Assembly (NCBI GenBank): GCA_027024145.1
Contig: JALVTF010000004.1
Span: 1 to 59,079, forward strand
DNA length: 59,079 nucleotides
Direction of reading: 5' to 3'
From: Campylobacterales bacterium
Lineage (GTDB): Bacteria > Campylobacterota > Campylobacteria > Campylobacterales > Nitratiruptoraceae
Below are positions 43,579 through 52,771 of the stretch, one piece after another. The notes under the pieces are model-generated. The model saw only the letters and a list, made by a program, of their open reading frames with translations. It was not told the DNA's origin and did not search any database. Positions within the stretch are counted from its first letter, which is position 1, and each line of letters begins with the position of its first letter. The translations under genes and the position numbers were made by a program.

Positions 43579-44535
43579 TCAGTCCAAGAAGTTCAGCATC
43601 GAGAGAATCTCTTGAGGGATCTGGTAGCGTTTGCCCACCACCTCGTCGAAAGCAAGAGTAGAGAACGTGTCGTTGTTGTAGACCACCACGCGGCGCTCCT
43701 CGCCACGGTGCAGCGCTTCTATCGCTTCCACCGCAAAACCGAAACCCAATAGTCTATCTTTCACGCTCGGATTGCCGCCACGCTGGATGTGCCCCAGCAC
43801 CGTTACGCGCGTCTCCATCCCGAGCGTCTCTTCGCACCACTTGGCTATTTCGGCGGTGCGTTTGGTGCCTTCTGCCACGATGGCCAAAAGGTAGCTGCGT
43901 CCCTTCGCGAGCTCGGCTTGCAACATCTTCGTAGCCGTTTCTTTATCAAACTCCACTTCGGGTATCACACACACCTCCGCCCCGCTCACCAACGCACTCA
44001 CTGCTGCCAGGTAGCCACACTCCCTGCCCATCGTTTCGATCACGAAAGCGCGGCTGAAAGTCGATGCAGTATCGCGGATGCGATCGATCGCATCGCGGAT
44101 GGTGTTGAGAGCCGTATCGACACCGAGGCAGAGCGAGGTGCCGTAGATGTCGTTGTCGATGGTAGTGGGGATGCCTATGAAGTTGACATTATGTTCGCTC
44201 TTAAAAACATCGAGGGCTCGAAAACTCCCGTCACCTCCCAAAACCACGATCGCTTCGATATCACTTTTTTGCAAGTTTTCGTATGCCTGGTCGCGGTAGC
44301 GCTTTTCGTACCATCTTTTAGAGCGCGACGAGCCAATGATAGCGCCGCCTCTGTGAATGATGCCTGCCACATCCTCATAGGATGCTTTTTGTATTTTCCC
44401 ATCGATGAGACCTTCGAGACCCCCATAGATAAAGTACGGCTCGTCCCCCACTTCGAGGCAAAACTCCACGAAGCGTTTGATGGCGGGGTTCATCCCGGGG
44501 GCATCGCCCCCACTCCCCATGATGGCTATCTTCAT
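43579..44535 (-). CDS. pfkA: 6-phosphofructokinase, group A
   Basis: Phosphorylates fructose 6-phosphate in glycolysis. The 318 residues show [20 protein letters not shown], the nucleotide loop GGDGS (Gly103, the ATP-type residue), the active-site TIDND (Asp127), MGRECGYLA and [12 protein letters not shown]. Position 124 is Thr in GIPTTIDND where ATP enzymes have Gly and PPi enzymes have Lys, so phosphoryl-donor choice is not quite certain. Start ATG 44535 overlaps the purL stop (ATGA). Several host-associated Campylobacterota lack this enzyme, so its presence indicates a functional glycolytic direction here. Confidence 0.92.
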   Translation of the reverse strand: MKIAIMGSGGDAPGMNPAIKRFVEFCLEVGDEPYFIYGGLEGLIDGKIQKASYEDVAGIIHRGGAIIGSSRSKRWYEKRYRDQAYENLQKSDIEAIVVLGGDGSFRALDVFKSEHNVNFIGIPTTIDNDIYGTSLCLGVDTALNTIRDAIDRIRDTASTFSRAFVIETMGRECGYLAAVSALVSGAEVCVIPEVEFDKETATKMLQAELAKGRSYLLAIVAEGTKRTAEIAKWCEETLGMETRVTVLGHIQRGGNPSVKDRLLGFGFAVEAIEALHRGEERRVVVYNNDTFSTLAFDEVVGKRYQIPQEILSMLNFLD

Positions 44536-46739
44536 AGGTCGCGCTCGATCGCTCTTTTGAAGGTGTTGAAGTAGATATCTTGGAGTCTTTCCATATCCAT
44601 CTCTATCTCACATAGGCAAAACTTCGGCCCACCGATAGTCCCCAGAGGCAGCGCGTGGATGCCGATCTCCTCGGCCAACTCTTCGAGTGCGTGCATATCC
44701 TTGGGATCGATCTCCACAAGAGCGCGGCTGAAAGTCTCGCTGAAGATATCTCTGCTATCGTCGAAGCAGAAGTTCCCCACAAATCCTATGCCGCTCTTGG
44801 CCGCCATCTTGGCTAAGCTAATAGCGAGCCCTCCAACTCCGATATCCTTGGCGGCTTTGAGCAGTCCACGTTTGTTGGCTTCGATCACGAAATCCCAGAG
44901 CTTGCGCTCCTTTTCGTAGTCGATTTTGGGTAACGCGCCTTCTACTTTGCCAAAAAGCTCTTTGAGGTACAAACTGCCGCCAAACTCTTTTTCGGTATCA
45001 CCAATGATGTAGACGACATCGTTTTCCTTTTGAAAGATAGAGGGAAGCACCTTTTCGGCGTCGTCGTTGAGTCCCACCATCGCGATGGTAGGTGTAGGAT
45101 AGACGCTCACGCCGTTAGTTTCGTTGTAGAGCGAGACATTCCCGCTCACTACAGGCGTGTTGAGAGCTTTGCAAGCCTCCTTGATTCCCTCCGTACCTTG
45201 GGCGAACTGCCACATCACTTCGGGGTTTTCTGGGTTACCATAGTTGAGACAGTCGGTGATAGCTAAAGGCCGCGCTCCGCTCATGGCCACGTTGCGTCCC
45301 GCCGCCATCACGGTTGCCGCCGCCCCGCCTTTGGGATCGATGTAGCAGTAGCGAGGATTACACTTGCTGCTCATGGCTATCGCTTTGCCGTTTTCCTTGA
45401 CACGGATCACGCTGGCATCGAGGCTGCCGGGATGTTTGACGGTATTTGTCTGCACCATCGAGTCGTACTGCTCGTAGACCCACGCCTTGTCCACCACTTC
45501 TAGCGAACTCCAGAGCTTCTCGAAGGCCTTTTGGTTATCCACGTGCGGCACGGTATCGATGCTGGTCTCTTTGATATACTCGAGATATTCGGGCTTTTTG
45601 GTGGGGCGATCGAGCACGGGCGCTTCCTCGCTCACGGGATCGACAGGCACTTCCGCCACCTTCTCGCCATACCAGAAGAGTTCCATCACGCCCGTGTCGG
45701 TCACCTCGCCGATGACCGCCGCATCGAGATCCCACTTTTTGAAAATTTCGATCACTTTATCCTCGGTGCCTTTCTTGGCGCAAATAAGCATACGCTCTTG
45801 CGATTCGGAGAGCATCAGCTCATAGGGAGTCATTCCTTCTTCTCGCATCGGCACGCGATCAAGATACATCCGCATACCACTCCCCGCGCGTCCCGCCATC
45901 TCGAAGCTGCTAGATGTCAGACCTGCCGCACCCATATCCTGGATGCCCACTACGTAGTCGGTCTTGAAGAGCTCGAGGCATGCTTCGAGCAGCAGCTTTT
46001 CGGTAAAGGGGTCACCCACTTGCACGGTAGGACGCAAGCTCTTGGACTCCTCGGTAAAACTGTCGCTACTCATCACGGCTCCCCCAAGCCCATCGCGTCC
46101 TGTTTTGCTGCCTACATAGATGACGGGGTTGCCCACACCTTCGGCACGGCCGTAGAAGATCTCATCTTTTTTGCAAATACCTAATGTAAAGGCGTTGACG
46201 AGGATGTTGCCGTTGTAGCAGGATTCGAAACTCACCTCACCGCCAATAGTGGGCACACCCACGCAGTTGCCGTATCCTCCGATACCGGCCACCACACCGC
46301 GCACCAGATAGCGCTGATGGGCCCCTACCTCGTCGTCACGATGCACATCCCCAAAGCGCAAGGCGTTGAGATTGGCCACGGGGCGCGCACCCATCGTAAA
46401 GACGTCGCGCAAGATCCCCCCGACACCCGTCGCGGCACCTTGATAGGGCTCGATGAAGCTTGGGTGGTTGTGACTCTCCATCTTGAAAACCGCCGCCATC
46501 CCGTCGCCGATATCGATGACGCCGGCGTTTTCTCCGGGTCCTTGGATCACCCATGGCGCTTCGGTGGGGAAACCGCGCAGATACTTCTTGCTCGATTTAT
46601 ACGAGCAGTGCTCGCTCCACATGGCGCTAAAGATACCGATTTCTACCAGATTGGGCTCGCGTCCGAGGATTTTTTTGATATGTTCGTAGTCTTCTTGGGT
46701 GAGTTTGTGGGCTCTCAGAACTTCTTGGAGGTTGTCCAT
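44532..46739 (-). CDS. purL: Phosphoribosylformylglycinamidine synthase subunit PurL (small type)
   Basis: Catalyses the ATP-dependent amidation step of purine synthesis together with PurQ and PurS. The 735 residues show the N-terminal [17 protein letters not shown], the [14 protein letters not shown] nucleotide strand, [27 protein letters not shown], the [21 protein letters not shown] segment, [12 protein letters not shown] and [12 protein letters not shown]. Length is typical of the three-subunit form (about 730). No purS or purQ in this window. Start ATG 46739 has an AAGGATAGG ribosome site. It overlaps pfkA by 4 bases, a surprising pairing. Confidence 0.96.
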   Translation of the reverse strand: MDNLQEVLRAHKLTQEDYEHIKKILGREPNLVEIGIFSAMWSEHCSYKSSKKYLRGFPTEAPWVIQGPGENAGVIDIGDGMAAVFKMESHNHPSFIEPYQGAATGVGGILRDVFTMGARPVANLNALRFGDVHRDDEVGAHQRYLVRGVVAGIGGYGNCVGVPTIGGEVSFESCYNGNILVNAFTLGICKKDEIFYGRAEGVGNPVIYVGSKTGRDGLGGAVMSSDSFTEESKSLRPTVQVGDPFTEKLLLEACLELFKTDYVVGIQDMGAAGLTSSSFEMAGRAGSGMRMYLDRVPMREEGMTPYELMLSESQERMLICAKKGTEDKVIEIFKKWDLDAAVIGEVTDTGVMELFWYGEKVAEVPVDPVSEEAPVLDRPTKKPEYLEYIKETSIDTVPHVDNQKAFEKLWSSLEVVDKAWVYEQYDSMVQTNTVKHPGSLDASVIRVKENGKAIAMSSKCNPRYCYIDPKGGAAATVMAAGRNVAMSGARPLAITDCLNYGNPENPEVMWQFAQGTEGIKEACKALNTPVVSGNVSLYNETNGVSVYPTPTIAMVGLNDDAEKVLPSIFQKENDVVYIIGDTEKEFGGSLYLKELFGKVEGALPKIDYEKERKLWDFVIEANKRGLLKAAKDIGVGGLAISLAKMAAKSGIGFVGNFCFDDSRDIFSETFSRALVEIDPKDMHALEELAEEIGIHALPLGTIGGPKFCLCEIEMDMERLQDIYFNTFKRAIERDL

Positions 46740-46808
46740 ACCTATCCTTGTGCAGTGGTAGTTTTGAAGATATTTTACTCAAAAAAAGATTGCGATTTGA
46801 TTAAGCGG

Positions 46809-47204
46809 CTACTTTGCGTTCCACTTCTTGCGCAGCTCCTCTTGGCGCTTGAGGAATTCCTGCAAAAGGCTCTCTTTGTCAAAACCAAGCCTTTTCAATA
46901 GCTCCTCCTCATCGATCCCCGTGGCTGCTGCCGCTTCATGCACCACCTGCTCGCTCTCGAGGATCAAAGAGGGCTCGATATCGCGCTTGCGCAGGTAGCG
47001 AAAGAGTTTTTTGAGCTGCCATTCGGGGATGTCGCGACCCGAGAGCAAAAATTTGAAGCGGTGATACTCCTCTTTGATTTTTGCGTAGCGGTAGTAGATG
47101 GCGGCACCCAGCGCCACCAAGAAAAAAGCACCGAGCGCCATGAGTGAAAGTGTCAAAGAATTCGTATCGTTTGTAAATTTGAATCGTGCAAGAATCTCTT
47201 CCAT
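46809..47204 (-). CDS. Hypothetical single-pass membrane protein
   Basis: I do not recognise this 131-residue protein. It has a short N-terminal tail, one membrane helix (about residues 18-38, LTLSLMALGAFFLVALGAAIYYRY) and a charged helical cytoplasmic part with LKKLFRYLRKRDIEPSLIL and EEELLKRLGFDKESLLQEFLK. No catalytic or metal-binding motif is visible. It starts 15 bases after the htpX stop without a clear ribosome site, so it likely depends on coupling with htpX. A role alongside membrane-protein quality control is a guess from position only. Confidence 0.6.
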   Translation of the reverse strand: MEEILARFKFTNDTNSLTLSLMALGAFFLVALGAAIYYRYAKIKEEYHRFKFLLSGRDIPEWQLKKLFRYLRKRDIEPSLILESEQVVHEAAAATGIDEEELLKRLGFDKESLLQEFLKRQEELRKKWNAK

Positions 47205-47219
47205 ACTGTTTGAAGGATA

Positions 47220-48098
47220 TCAGATACTATATCCTAACTCCTTTGCTACTTTTTTGATGTTTTCCAAGCGTTTTTCGATAGGCGGGTGGGATGCGAAAAG
47301 ATCCAAAAATCCCACGATCCCAAAAGCCTTCATGTCGCTTGGCAGCGCCACCTGTTCCTTGGGGATTTGGCCGAGTTTGGCAAGCGCGTAGTAGATGCCC
47401 TGCGGTCCATCGAGGCGCACCGCACCTGCATCCGCTTTATATTCGCGATAGCGGCTAAACCACATCGCTAACATACTGGCAAAAATCGTCAGTGCTATCT
47501 CAAGGGCGAAACTGATAGCCATATAGGCCATGGGGGACGGATTTCCCTCTTCATCTTTTGGTGCGATGATGTTGGCGATGAGGCGCGAAAAGAAGAAGAC
47601 AAAGGTATTGAGTACCCCTTGCAAGAGTGTCATCGTAATCATATCGCCATGCTTGATGTGGCTGATTTCGTGGGCCAGCACCCCTTCGATCTCATCGGCA
47701 TTCATGAGATCGAACATACTGCTCGAGATGGCCACCAGTGCGTCGTTGCGGTTCCATCCGGTGGCGAAGGCATTGGGAGGACCATCGAAAACTCCCACTT
47801 CCGGCATCCCGATACCGGCCTCTTTGGCGAGTTTCGCCACAGTTTCGACGAGCCACTTTTCTGTAGGATGGGTCGGATTTTCTATCACGCGCACACCCAT
47901 GTGCATCTTGGCCATCCATTTGGACAAAAAGAGGCTGATGAGTGCACCGCTAAAACCCACGATGAAAGAGAGTATCAAAAGGCCGCTGACAGTCTGCGAG
48001 TCGATACGTACACCGAAGAAGGCTTCGAGCACAAATATGGTCAGATAGATCGAAGCCATCACGGCCAAGTTCATCAAGATAAAGAGCACGATGCCCAT
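47220..48098 (-). CDS. htpX: Membrane zinc metalloprotease HtpX
   Basis: Inner-membrane M48 protease that degrades misfolded membrane proteins. The 292 residues show two N-terminal membrane helices (LFILMNLAVMASIYLTIFVL and VSGLLILSFIVGFSGALISLF), the zinc motif HEISHIKHGD, two further hydrophobic segments and the third-ligand EYKADAGA. Length and layout match E. coli HtpX (293). GGAGGGG precedes ATG 48098. It is followed at 15 bases by the hypothetical membrane protein and preceded by the aspartoacylase-like gene. Confidence 0.95.
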   Translation of the reverse strand: MGIVLFILMNLAVMASIYLTIFVLEAFFGVRIDSQTVSGLLILSFIVGFSGALISLFLSKWMAKMHMGVRVIENPTHPTEKWLVETVAKLAKEAGIGMPEVGVFDGPPNAFATGWNRNDALVAISSSMFDLMNADEIEGVLAHEISHIKHGDMITMTLLQGVLNTFVFFFSRLIANIIAPKDEEGNPSPMAYMAISFALEIALTIFASMLAMWFSRYREYKADAGAVRLDGPQGIYYALAKLGQIPKEQVALPSDMKAFGIVGFLDLFASHPPIEKRLENIKKVAKELGYSI

Positions 48099-48160
48099 GA
48101 AGCTTCCCCTCCTTTGGAAGTTTTTTTAATTGTAACGAAAAAAAGCAGCAATTTTTAGTA

Positions 48161-48976
48161 TCACAATGTGGATTTTTTTGTCAAGTAGAAAGCCGCCCCT
48201 TTTTCGTAATAGGCCGCTTCGTTGATAAAGACGGGATAGCAAGGCTCTCCTTCATAAAAGTGTTCCTTGCCGTCAAACTCGATGAAGACAGGATCGCCCG
48301 GATGCAACAGCTCATAGTCGCGTCCAGAAAGTTCTGGATGGATCATACCAACAAGTTCTCCATCCTCTCTTGGAAAATCACGCGCATCCACTATGTCGTA
48401 GCACTCCACTTTTTCGTCGCACCGCTCTTCTTTATTGAGAATGTCGAGAGCTCTAAGCAGCACCTTTTTGGTGGCAAAGAAGAGCTTCGCATCCAAAACT
48501 CCCTGGCACACGGGCCCCACCTCGATAGTGATGGAGTGCGGCACGATGCTGTTGATAAAAGCGCCTTCGTCGTTGCTCAGCCAACGAAGGATGCGAACGT
48601 TCTCATATTCTAACGCCAAAATCTTCGCTACGCTTGCACTGAGTGCATCATCGCCGCTCAGCACTACGGTGATGCCCATATTGGCCGTGGTGGTGTGCAG
48701 GTCCACTAAAAAATCGCATTTTTCGAGCCTCTTGGCCAAGACTTTGGCACGCTCATACTCGTATATCGCCGCATCGCTCGCTAACGCCTCTTTGCTAAAG
48801 GATCGGTTAAGATCACGATCGATATAGCGTCTACACTGGGCTATCGCCTTGGGATTGGCCAAGAGGTACTCCAGGGCTATATTTTCAAAATGGTGCACTT
48901 CGCGCTGCAAGAGCTTCACGAGATAGATGCCCAAAAATTCGTTGCCGTGTACCCCTCCGCTTACAACTACTTGCAT
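48161..48976 (-). CDS. Aspartoacylase-like zinc amidohydrolase
   Basis: A 271-residue M14-superfamily member of the aspartoacylase/ACY3 branch, which removes acyl groups from N-acyl amino acids. Visible are the zinc ligands in GGVHGNE (His10, Glu13), the substrate-binding DLNRSF, DLHTTTANMG and the catalytic glutamate in ITIEVGP. Length is near that of mammalian aspartoacylase (about 310). Start ATG 48976 follows GGAAAGG. The bacterial substrate is not known. It diverges from the glucan operon across 107 bases. Succinylglutamate desuccinylase is a related alternative but lacks the DLHTTTANMG form. Confidence 0.8.
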   Translation of the reverse strand: MQVVVSGGVHGNEFLGIYLVKLLQREVHHFENIALEYLLANPKAIAQCRRYIDRDLNRSFSKEALASDAAIYEYERAKVLAKRLEKCDFLVDLHTTTANMGITVVLSGDDALSASVAKILALEYENVRILRWLSNDEGAFINSIVPHSITIEVGPVCQGVLDAKLFFATKKVLLRALDILNKEERCDEKVECYDIVDARDFPREDGELVGMIHPELSGRDYELLHPGDPVFIEFDGKEHFYEGEPCYPVFINEAAYYEKGAAFYLTKKSTL

Positions 48977-49054
48977 ATCCTTTCCTTATAGCGATTTTTT
49001 ATTCCATTGTATCGCTTCTACCATAAAATTAAACTTTTATTAATTTTTGCTGGT

Positions 49055-49060
49055 TATAAT
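49055..49060 (+). promoter_or_regulatory. Candidate -10 of the alpha-glucan operon
   Basis: TATAAT 23 bases ahead of the selected glgP start (49084). The expected transcription start near 49067 leaves a leader of about 17 bases with GGAG in it. No good -35 seen in the AT-rich gap. Confidence 0.6.
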
Positions 49061-49083
49061 GTAAAAAAAACATGGAGCATGCC

Positions 49084-51174
49084 ATGAGGGACCCTACGGC
49101 TTCACTCTCCATTCCCAACCTTCCCGAAGAGCTTACGGGGCTGCAAGAAATAGCACTCAATCTCTGGTGGACCTGGCATCCCAGAGCCCAAGAGCTCTTC
49201 GCATCCATAAACCCCTATCTATGGAAAGAATGTATCCACAATCCCATCAAAATGCTGCGCATGCTCAGCAAGGAAGAGTTCGCCAAACTTCTCAATAACA
49301 GCGATTTCATGCATGAATACAACTATGTCTATACTCTCTTTCGCCACTATATCGAAGATGCTGAGTGCACTCACTCTCCCACCATCGCCTATTTTTGCGC
49401 AGAATACGGTTTACACAGATCCTTGCCTATCTATTCGGGGGGACTGGGGTTTTTGGCCGGAGATATCCTCAAAGAGGCCAGCGATATGCACCTATCTATG
49501 GTGGGGATCGGCTTCATGTATCCGGGCGGCTACGTGCATCAGGTCATCACGAGCGACGGGCTCCAAAAAGGAGAGAACGAAACTATCAAAAAGGACGAAG
49601 CTCCCATCGAACGTGTGATAGATAAAGATGGTAACCATCTCATCCTCCAGGTCCCTCTCATCGATCCACCGGTTTTTGTGAGCGTGTGGCGCGTCAACGT
49701 AGGACGCATCAAGCTCTATCTCCTCGATACCGATATCGAACAAAACGATCCATGGGATAGAATGATCAGCTACAGACTCTACACCTCCGACATGCACCAG
49801 CGCCTGCGCCAACAGATAGTCTTGGGCATCGGTGGATCGGCCCTGCTTGAACATCTCGGCATCGACTATGCGCTGCTTCATCTCAACGAAGGCCACCCCG
49901 CTTTCGCGCTTTTCGAGCGCCTACGCCACTTCATGCAGCACGGAAAGCTCTCCTATGAAGATGCGCTGCAAAAAGTGCAAGAGACTTCCATCTTCACCAC
50001 CCATACACCGCTACTGGCCGCGACGGATGTCTATGGATTCGATATGGTAGGCCACTATTTCACCGATTTTGCCAAAAATCTCGGCATCGATATGCATAGA
50101 CTCCTCTCTCTCGGTGTCGATCCCCAAAACCCGGCAGCGGGATTCAATATGACTGCTCTTGCCATGCGCATGTGCAACTACAAAAACGCCGTGAGCCAAA
50201 AGCACCAAAAGACCGCCACGCAGATGTGGCGTCCCATCTTGCAAGAGACCCATTCCCGTATCGAAGCTATCACCAATGGCGTGCACTTAGGCACCTGGAT
50301 TGACGGGACATTGCAAAAAGAGCTCGACAAGACCTTAGGAGGGGATTGGGAGATATACGAAGATGACGAGAAGATGTGGTATAAATGCGAGACTATCGAT
50401 GCCAGGCTCTTGTGGCAGCTGCACCAAAAGAACAAATATGATCTCTTCAACTTCATCCTCGAAAAACTGCGTCATAAATGGACCAGCGGCCATGCCGATC
50501 CAGCAGTGATGCTTGCCGAAGGCGCCCTGCTCGATCCCGAAGTGCTCACCATCGGTTTTGCCAGGCGTATGACCGAATACAAGCGTCCCGATTTGATCCT
50601 CCATGACCTGGTGCGCCTCGAAAAGATCCTCACCAATCCCTACTACCCGGTCCAGATCATCTTTGCAGGCAAGGCACATCCGGCAGACCTGCCCGGCCAA
50701 CGAATCATCCAGCACATCTTCGGCGTGGCCAAAAATCCACGGTTTCAGGGACGCATAGCCTTCGTGGAAGACTATGGCGAAGAGCTGGCCAAATATATGG
50801 TGCGCGGCTGCGACGTATGGCTCAATAACCCCAAAATTCCTCTCGAAGCCTGCGGCACCAGCGGGATGAAGGCCTCCGTAAACGGCGTACTCCACTGCTC
50901 CACGATGGATGGGTGGTGGCCCGAAGGCTACAACGGCAAAAACGGCTGGAGATTCGGCGGCGATGTGAGTGATGACGCCAAGGATGCAGCCGAACTGTAC
51001 GATCTTTTGGAGCAGCAGATTATCCCACTCTACTACACACGTGATGAAGACGGCATCCCGCACGGGTGGGTGGAGATGATGCGCCAAGCCATCAAAAGCG
51101 TGGCACCGAAGTTCAGCGCGCGGCGCATGATGAAAGAGTACAAAGAGAAATTTTACGATCACATAAAGGAGTGA
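49084..51174 (+). CDS. glgP: Alpha-glucan phosphorylase (GT35, short type)
   Basis: Releases glucose 1-phosphate from storage glucan using phosphate and pyridoxal phosphate (PLP). The 696 residues show an N-terminal DUF3417-like part (LQEIALNLWWTWHP), [44 protein letters not shown], the phosphate-binding RRMTEYKRP, and the PLP site GTSGMKASVNG with Lys596. It belongs to the TIGR02094-like group and not to the classical E. coli type. ATG 49084 fits the GGAG at 49075-49078; the upstream ATG 49072 would be nearly leaderless. pgm begins 1 base after the stop. Confidence 0.93.
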   Translation: MRDPTASLSIPNLPEELTGLQEIALNLWWTWHPRAQELFASINPYLWKECIHNPIKMLRMLSKEEFAKLLNNSDFMHEYNYVYTLFRHYIEDAECTHSPTIAYFCAEYGLHRSLPIYSGGLGFLAGDILKEASDMHLSMVGIGFMYPGGYVHQVITSDGLQKGENETIKKDEAPIERVIDKDGNHLILQVPLIDPPVFVSVWRVNVGRIKLYLLDTDIEQNDPWDRMISYRLYTSDMHQRLRQQIVLGIGGSALLEHLGIDYALLHLNEGHPAFALFERLRHFMQHGKLSYEDALQKVQETSIFTTHTPLLAATDVYGFDMVGHYFTDFAKNLGIDMHRLLSLGVDPQNPAAGFNMTALAMRMCNYKNAVSQKHQKTATQMWRPILQETHSRIEAITNGVHLGTWIDGTLQKELDKTLGGDWEIYEDDEKMWYKCETIDARLLWQLHQKNKYDLFNFILEKLRHKWTSGHADPAVMLAEGALLDPEVLTIGFARRMTEYKRPDLILHDLVRLEKILTNPYYPVQIIFAGKAHPADLPGQRIIQHIFGVAKNPRFQGRIAFVEDYGEELAKYMVRGCDVWLNNPKIPLEACGTSGMKASVNGVLHCSTMDGWWPEGYNGKNGWRFGGDVSDDAKDAAELYDLLEQQIIPLYYTRDEDGIPHGWVEMMRQAIKSVAPKFSARRMMKEYKEKFYDHIKE

Positions 51175-51175
51175 G

Positions 51176-52771
51176 ATGGCAGAGCTACAACCCGGAACAT
51201 TGGCACCAAAAGAGATGCTCATCGATGTGGCCAAGCTCGTGGGAGAGTATTTTTATTTCACCAGCGATCTCGCTCCTATCAAGTTTGGCACCAGTGGCCA
51301 TCGCGGCAGTGCCGCAAAACGCAGCTTCAATGGAAAGCACATTTTTGCTATCAGCCAAGCGATCTGTGCATACAAAAAAGAGCACGCTATTACAGGTCCA
51401 CTCTATATCGGCATCGACACGCATGCACTGAGTCTGCCAGCGAAGATGAGTGCTCTACGCATCTTCGCAGCCAACGAGATCCCCATATATCATACAAAAG
51501 AGCGCACCCCCACGCCGCTGGTCTCTTTCGCGATCCTCGAGCACAACAAAAAAAGCACGCAGACAGCCGACGGCATCGTGCTCACCCCTTCGCACAATCC
51601 TCCAGAAGACGGAGGCTACAAGTACAATCCTCCCAATGGCGGCCCGGCCGAAACCTCGGTCACCAAAGAGATAGAGCAAAAGGCGAACGAACTGCTAAGA
51701 AACGACTCCTTCACGACAGTTTCCTACGATGAAGCGCTGCGAAGCGAGCATGTGCATGAACACGATTTCATCACGCCTTATGTGGAAGCTTTGGAGAGCA
51801 TCGTGGATATGGAGTCTATCAAAAAAAGCGGCCTGAAACTCGCCGCCGATCCTTTAGGAGGTTCCGCCATCGGCGTCTATAAAAAGATCAAAGAGATCTA
51901 CGGTCTGGATATCGCCATACTGCACGACTATGTGGACTACACATTCTCTTTCATGCCCCTCGATCATGACGGCAAGATCCGCATGGACTGCTCGAGCCCC
52001 TATGCGATGGCATCTTTGGTGGAAAATGCCAAAACCTACGACTTAGCCTGGGCCAACGACACGGATAGCGATCGCCACGGCATCGTCACCCCGTATGGGG
52101 GACTCATGAATCCCAACCACTTCTTAGCCGTAGCAGTCTGGTACCTCTTTCGCCATCGCCAATGGCCAAAAGAGCTCAAAATCGGCAAGACCTTTGTCAC
52201 CAGCTCCATGATCGATCGCATTGCCCAGGCTCTGGGCATAGAGGTCTATGAAACGCCCGTGGGTTTCAAATGGTTCGCCGAAGGGCTCTACGAAGGATGG
52301 CTCGCATTTGCTGGCGAAGAGAGCGCTGGAGCCAGCTTTTTGCGCAAAGACGCGAGCGTCTGGACTACGGACAAGGACGGCATAGTGATGGGACTTTTGG
52401 CTGCTGAGATCGCCGCCAAGGAGGAAGACCCGGCCAAAATCTACGAAAAATTAGAAGAGCGTTTTGGCAAGAGCTACTACCGGCGCCTCGATATCCCGGC
52501 AAATGAGGAGATACGCACGAAACTGCGCACCATCACGCCAGAGAAAATCGCGACCACCACGCTGGCAGGAGAGAAGATCGAGCGCATCTTCACCCACATC
52601 GGCGACACACCTCTTGGGGGCATCAAAATCGTCACCGCCAACGGATGGGTGGCTATGCGCCCTTCCGGTACGGAAGATATCTATAAAATCTATGCGGAGA
52701 GTTTTCTCTCTTTCAAGCACTTAGCACAGCTCCAACAAGAAGCACAAAATATCGTAAAGGCTTTGATATGA
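51176..52771 (+). CDS. pgm: Phosphoglucomutase (alpha-D-glucose phosphate-specific)
   Basis: Interconverts glucose 1-phosphate and glucose 6-phosphate. The 531 residues show FGTSGHRGSAAKRSF, the phosphoserine loop LTPSHNPPEDGGYKYN (Ser139), the metal loop NDTDSDRHG, the sugar-binding loop GEESAGASF and the C-terminal phosphate site MRPSGTEDIYK. Length and motifs match E. coli Pgm (546). It takes the glucose 1-phosphate made by GlgP to glucose 6-phosphate for Pgi, the next gene. The stop overlaps the pgi start by 4 bases. Confidence 0.95.
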   Translation: MAELQPGTLAPKEMLIDVAKLVGEYFYFTSDLAPIKFGTSGHRGSAAKRSFNGKHIFAISQAICAYKKEHAITGPLYIGIDTHALSLPAKMSALRIFAANEIPIYHTKERTPTPLVSFAILEHNKKSTQTADGIVLTPSHNPPEDGGYKYNPPNGGPAETSVTKEIEQKANELLRNDSFTTVSYDEALRSEHVHEHDFITPYVEALESIVDMESIKKSGLKLAADPLGGSAIGVYKKIKEIYGLDIAILHDYVDYTFSFMPLDHDGKIRMDCSSPYAMASLVENAKTYDLAWANDTDSDRHGIVTPYGGLMNPNHFLAVAVWYLFRHRQWPKELKIGKTFVTSSMIDRIAQALGIEVYETPVGFKWFAEGLYEGWLAFAGEESAGASFLRKDASVWTTDKDGIVMGLLAAEIAAKEEDPAKIYEKLEERFGKSYYRRLDIPANEEIRTKLRTITPEKIATTTLAGEKIERIFTHIGDTPLGGIKIVTANGWVAMRPSGTEDIYKIYAESFLSFKHLAQLQQEAQNIVKALI

